From NCBI GenBank assembly GCA_002352225.1, contig DEIA01000011.1, positions 438 to 7,467 of the forward strand: a DNA stretch of 7,030 bases. Reading direction: 5' to 3'. A model generated the notes under the pieces. That model saw nothing but the letters and a program-made list of their open reading frames with translations, did no database searches and was not told where the DNA came from. Position 1 is the first letter of the stretch. Each line of letters opens with the position of its first letter. A program made the translations under genes and the position numbers. The stretch is from Flammeovirgaceae bacterium UBA2786. GTDB lineage: Bacteria; Bacteroidota; Bacteroidia; Cytophagales; Cyclobacteriaceae. Shown here in pieces: positions 5,291 to 7,030 of this stretch.

Positions 5291-6558
5291 ATTGTTTCCA
5301 GCCCGATACCACGCGAAGCTTTTACCAATATAGTAGCATCGGTGATCGGGCTTCTTTTCAGTAATTCAACCAGTTCTTCTTTTTGTTCGCAATAAATAGC
5401 ATCGGCAAAATTTGCTTTCGCGGATTGCATAAGCGAACCACACAGGTAAACCGCGTCAAAATTTTTGGCCTTCAATAATTCGCCAATGCGCGCGTGTTCT
5501 TTGGCCGCTTCCTCTTCCAATTCAAACATATCGCCAACAATTACCACTTTCTTTTTGGCTTTCATGCTGGCCAGATTTTCGATAGCCGCTTCCATCGAAC
5601 TGGGGTTAGCATTGTAGGCATCCAAAATAATAGTATTACTTCCCTTCTTTACAATCTGCGAACGCATGTTGCCCGGCACATATTCAGCCACAGCTTTATT
5701 TGCTTCTTTCGAATCAACCCCAAAAAACTTTCCGATGCAGAGAGCCGCAGCAATATTTTCAAAATTGTAGACCCCCATCAATTGGGTTTGCACCACTTCT
5801 TCGTCTTCTGTTTTAAATCGAATAAACGGATCGGCATCTACCAGCCCGGCATAGCAATAATCGCCCTTGGCCGGATAAAAGTAAGGATGCTTAAACCGTT
5901 TGGCCATGTTAGCCAGAATTTTGTTTTGCGAATTGATAAACACCGTTCCGTTGTGGGTTATCAAGTGCTGATACAATTCTGATTTTCCCCGGATGATATT
6001 TTCAAACCCACCAAACGTACCAATGTGCGCACGGCCAATATTGGTAATAAAGCCATGCGTTGGATTGGCAATAGAACACAATAATGCTATCTCGCCTAAA
6101 TGATTGGCTCCCATTTCTACTACAGCCATTTCGTACGATTGATCTATTGACAAAATGGTTAATGGCACCCCAATATGATTGTTCAGATTACCTTTGGTAG
6201 CATACGTCTTAAATTTTCTACTCAACACCGCCAGCACCAATTCCTTGCTTGTTGTTTTACCATTCGATCCCGTAAGGCCTACTACTGGAATTTTTAACTG
6301 ACTGCGATGGTGTTTTGCCAATGCCTGTAACGCACCCAACGAGTCTTCGACCAAAAGAAATTTTTCGCCTGTGGCATATTTTATATCATCCACTACAGCG
6401 TAAGAAGCTCCTTTCTCAAGCGCCTGGGCGGCAAATTCGTTGGCATTGAATTTATCTCCGCGTAAAGCAAAAAAGAGCGAGCCCGGTATAATCTGGCGGG
6501 TATCTGTAGAAATCTTTCCGGATTCCAGAAAACGTTGATAGAGTTGCTCAGTTAACAT
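5275..6558 (-). CDS. murF: UDP-N-acetylmuramoyl-tripeptide--D-alanyl-D-alanine ligase
   Basis: Cytoplasmic Mur ligase that uses ATP to add D-Ala-D-Ala to UDP-MurNAc-tripeptide, the last cytoplasmic step in building the peptidoglycan pentapeptide. All three Mur domains are present in 427 residues. The N-terminal UDP-substrate domain (about 1-88) has STDTRQIIPGSLFFALRG. The central ATPase (about 89-300) has P-loop GLTGSNGKTT (94-103, Lys101), GNLNNHIGVPLT (123-134), VEMGANHLGEI (147-157), Lys192 in RGKSELY as the likely carbamylated lysine, and YNFENIAAAL (264-273). The C-terminal domain has the MurF-typical DAYNANPSSMEAA (313-325), VGDMFELEEEA (341-351) and KASRGIGLE (413-421). The ATG at 6558 gives a family-like N-terminus and has a perfect TACGTTTG box 10 nt upstream. 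The gene is not in a mur/dcw cluster here. The toxin-antitoxin genes follow 20 bp downstream on the same strand; no terminator is visible between them. Confidence 0.96.
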   Translation of the reverse strand: MLTEQLYQRFLESGKISTDTRQIIPGSLFFALRGDKFNANEFAAQALEKGASYAVVDDIKYATGEKFLLVEDSLGALQALAKHHRSQLKIPVVGLTGSNGKTTSKELVLAVLSRKFKTYATKGNLNNHIGVPLTILSIDQSYEMAVVEMGANHLGEIALLCSIANPTHGFITNIGRAHIGTFGGFENIIRGKSELYQHLITHNGTVFINSQNKILANMAKRFKHPYFYPAKGDYCYAGLVDADPFIRFKTEDEEVVQTQLMGVYNFENIAAALCIGKFFGVDSKEANKAVAEYVPGNMRSQIVKKGSNTIILDAYNANPSSMEAAIENLASMKAKKKVVIVGDMFELEEEAAKEHARIGELLKAKNFDAVYLCGSLMQSAKANFADAIYCEQKEELVELLKRSPITDATILVKASRGIGLETILEYL

Positions 6559-6640
6559 GCAGGATATGCAAACGTAAAGTATCTTGCAGGCAAGATAACA
6601 GGTGTAGTGGCGTAAGCGTTATAGCAGTGAAAAATATTTT
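6559..6640. promoter_or_regulatory. Divergent intergenic region, murF / FG-GAP gene
   Basis: These 82 bp separate two divergent starts. For murF, TACGTTTG (minus strand, 6576 to 6569) is a perfect TAnnTTTG -7 box ending 10 nt before the ATG; no clear TTTG lies at the standard -33 distance. For the plus-strand gene no convincing -7 box was found; TATTTTAT directly before its ATG is a weak match. The 18-bp dyad at 6580-6597 lies 3 bp upstream of the murF -7 box. Confidence 0.45.
6580..6597. repeat. 18-bp dyad in the murF promoter spacer
   Basis: TATCTTGCAGGCAAGATA has two perfect 8-bp arms around a central AG. The 2-nt centre makes an RNA hairpin unlikely, so a dimeric DNA-binding protein site is the better reading. 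It begins 3 bp upstream of the murF -7 box and covers the -7/-33 spacer, where bound protein could repress or, as with MerR-type regulators, remodel the promoter. It could equally serve the divergent gene. The symmetry is seen; the function is inferred. Confidence 0.4.
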
Positions 6641-7030
6641 ATGATCAAAGTTGCCTGGCTTGTGGGTTTTCTGATTTTATCGTGCCGTACCTACGGTCAG
6701 TTCACCTATACCATCGATCAAAGCATTCCTGTTGAAGAAAATGGCAAAGTTTTATCCATGCCCTGGGCTGGTGGAATAAATTCGGCACAGGTTAATACCA
6801 TGGATCTGAATGGAGATAACAAAGATGATCTGGTAATTTTTGATCGTACTTCCAATAAGTTGCTTACTTATCTTAACGCGGGCAACCGGTATGAATATGC
6901 GCCTGAGTTCGAATCGCTCTTTCCCAAAGAGGTAACACAATGGCTGTTGCTGCGCGATTTAAATTGCGATGGAAAAAAAGATTTGTTTACCAGCGACCCA
7001 TTCGGTATGGTTGCCTTTATCAATACAACA
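6641..7030 (+). CDS. Exported FG-GAP/VCBS-repeat protein, N-terminal part
   Basis: The frame from ATG 6641 stays open for 130 codons to the right edge, so the C-terminal part is missing. Residues 1-19 form a signal peptide: Lys3, a hydrophobic core (about 4-14) and a likely signal peptidase I site TYG|QF (19/20). Cys15 in LILSC gives a weak lipobox alternative, so a lipoprotein is not excluded. The mature part has two FG-GAP/VCBS-like blades with calcium-binding type loops: DLNGDNKDDLVIFD (55-68) followed by KLLTYLNAG, and DLNCDGKKDLFTSD (106-119) followed by GMVAFINT. Such blades build beta-propellers on surface or secreted proteins, and in Bacteroidota these are often type IX secretion cargo with a C-terminal sorting domain; that end lies outside the window. 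Function beyond extracellular binding or adhesion cannot be told. Divergent from murF. Confidence 0.85.
   Translation, partial: MIKVAWLVGFLILSCRTYGQFTYTIDQSIPVEENGKVLSMPWAGGINSAQVNTMDLNGDNKDDLVIFDRTSNKLLTYLNAGNRYEYAPEFESLFPKEVTQWLLLRDLNCDGKKDLFTSDPFGMVAFINTT

Noticed and set aside
5494..5982. 162-codon plus-strand open frame opposite murF
   Set aside because: It is fully antisense to the conserved ATPase and C-terminal domains of MurF. Its translation is rich in His, Phe and Ile with no recognisable pattern, as expected for a shadow frame.
6559..6640. Riboswitch or small RNA in the murF leader
   Set aside because: The gap is only 82 bp and the -7 box leaves about 10 nt or less of leader. 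The dyad has a 2-nt centre, unsuited to an RNA hairpin.
6752..6940. 62-codon minus-strand frame near the right edge
   Set aside because: It is antisense to the FG-GAP/VCBS coding sequence, whose calcium-loop motifs are unmistakable.

Overview
The window looks like ordinary chromosome from a member of the Bacteroidota, most likely a Cytophagales-type bacterium. The basis is the moderate G+C (about 40-47% in the lines I counted), the absence of Shine-Dalgarno-like purine tracts before start codons, several TAnnTTTG-type -7 boxes just upstream of genes, and family flavours typical of that phylum (single-chain GlyRS, MurF with a PGNMRSQ-type motif, an exported FG-GAP/VCBS protein). The phylum call is an inference; the genus cannot be read from this sequence.

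Layout, left to right. (1) The 5' end of glycyl-tRNA synthetase, minus strand, running off the left edge. (2) A membrane sensor histidine kinase, minus strand, with no response regulator visible. (3) Divergent from it, on the plus strand, a translationally coupled pair: a tandem-domain universal stress protein (Usp) whose stop overlaps, in an ATGA, the start of a CPA2/CHX-like monovalent cation:proton antiporter. (4) Converging on the antiporter, with an 11-bp 3' overlap, a minus-strand train. In transcription order it is murF, a Phd/YefM-type antitoxin, a VapC-type PIN toxin, a small unrecognised protein and a DUF2461 protein, with gaps of about 20 bp or less except possibly before the small protein. 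(5) Divergent from murF, the 5' end of an exported FG-GAP/VCBS-repeat protein that runs off the right edge.

How the genes fit together. The Usp-antiporter pair is the clearest functional module: a stress/nucleotide-sensing type protein made in step with a K+(Na+)/H+ exchanger. The toxin-antitoxin pair has a probable own promoter and operator (two 8-bp palindromes one base apart) between murF and the antitoxin start, although read-through from murF is possible. MurF and GlyRS are housekeeping. The kinase is an orphan in this view. No gene-free stretch exceeds 111 bp, and I saw no tRNA, rRNA, CRISPR array, insertion sequence or convincing terminator.

I did not find a clearly new multi-gene system. 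The items most worth a second look are the Usp-antiporter coupling with its degenerate Usp motifs, the palindromic elements at the antitoxin and murF promoters, the tendency of -7 boxes to lie only a few bases before start codons, and the small conserved-looking protein between vapC and the DUF2461 gene.
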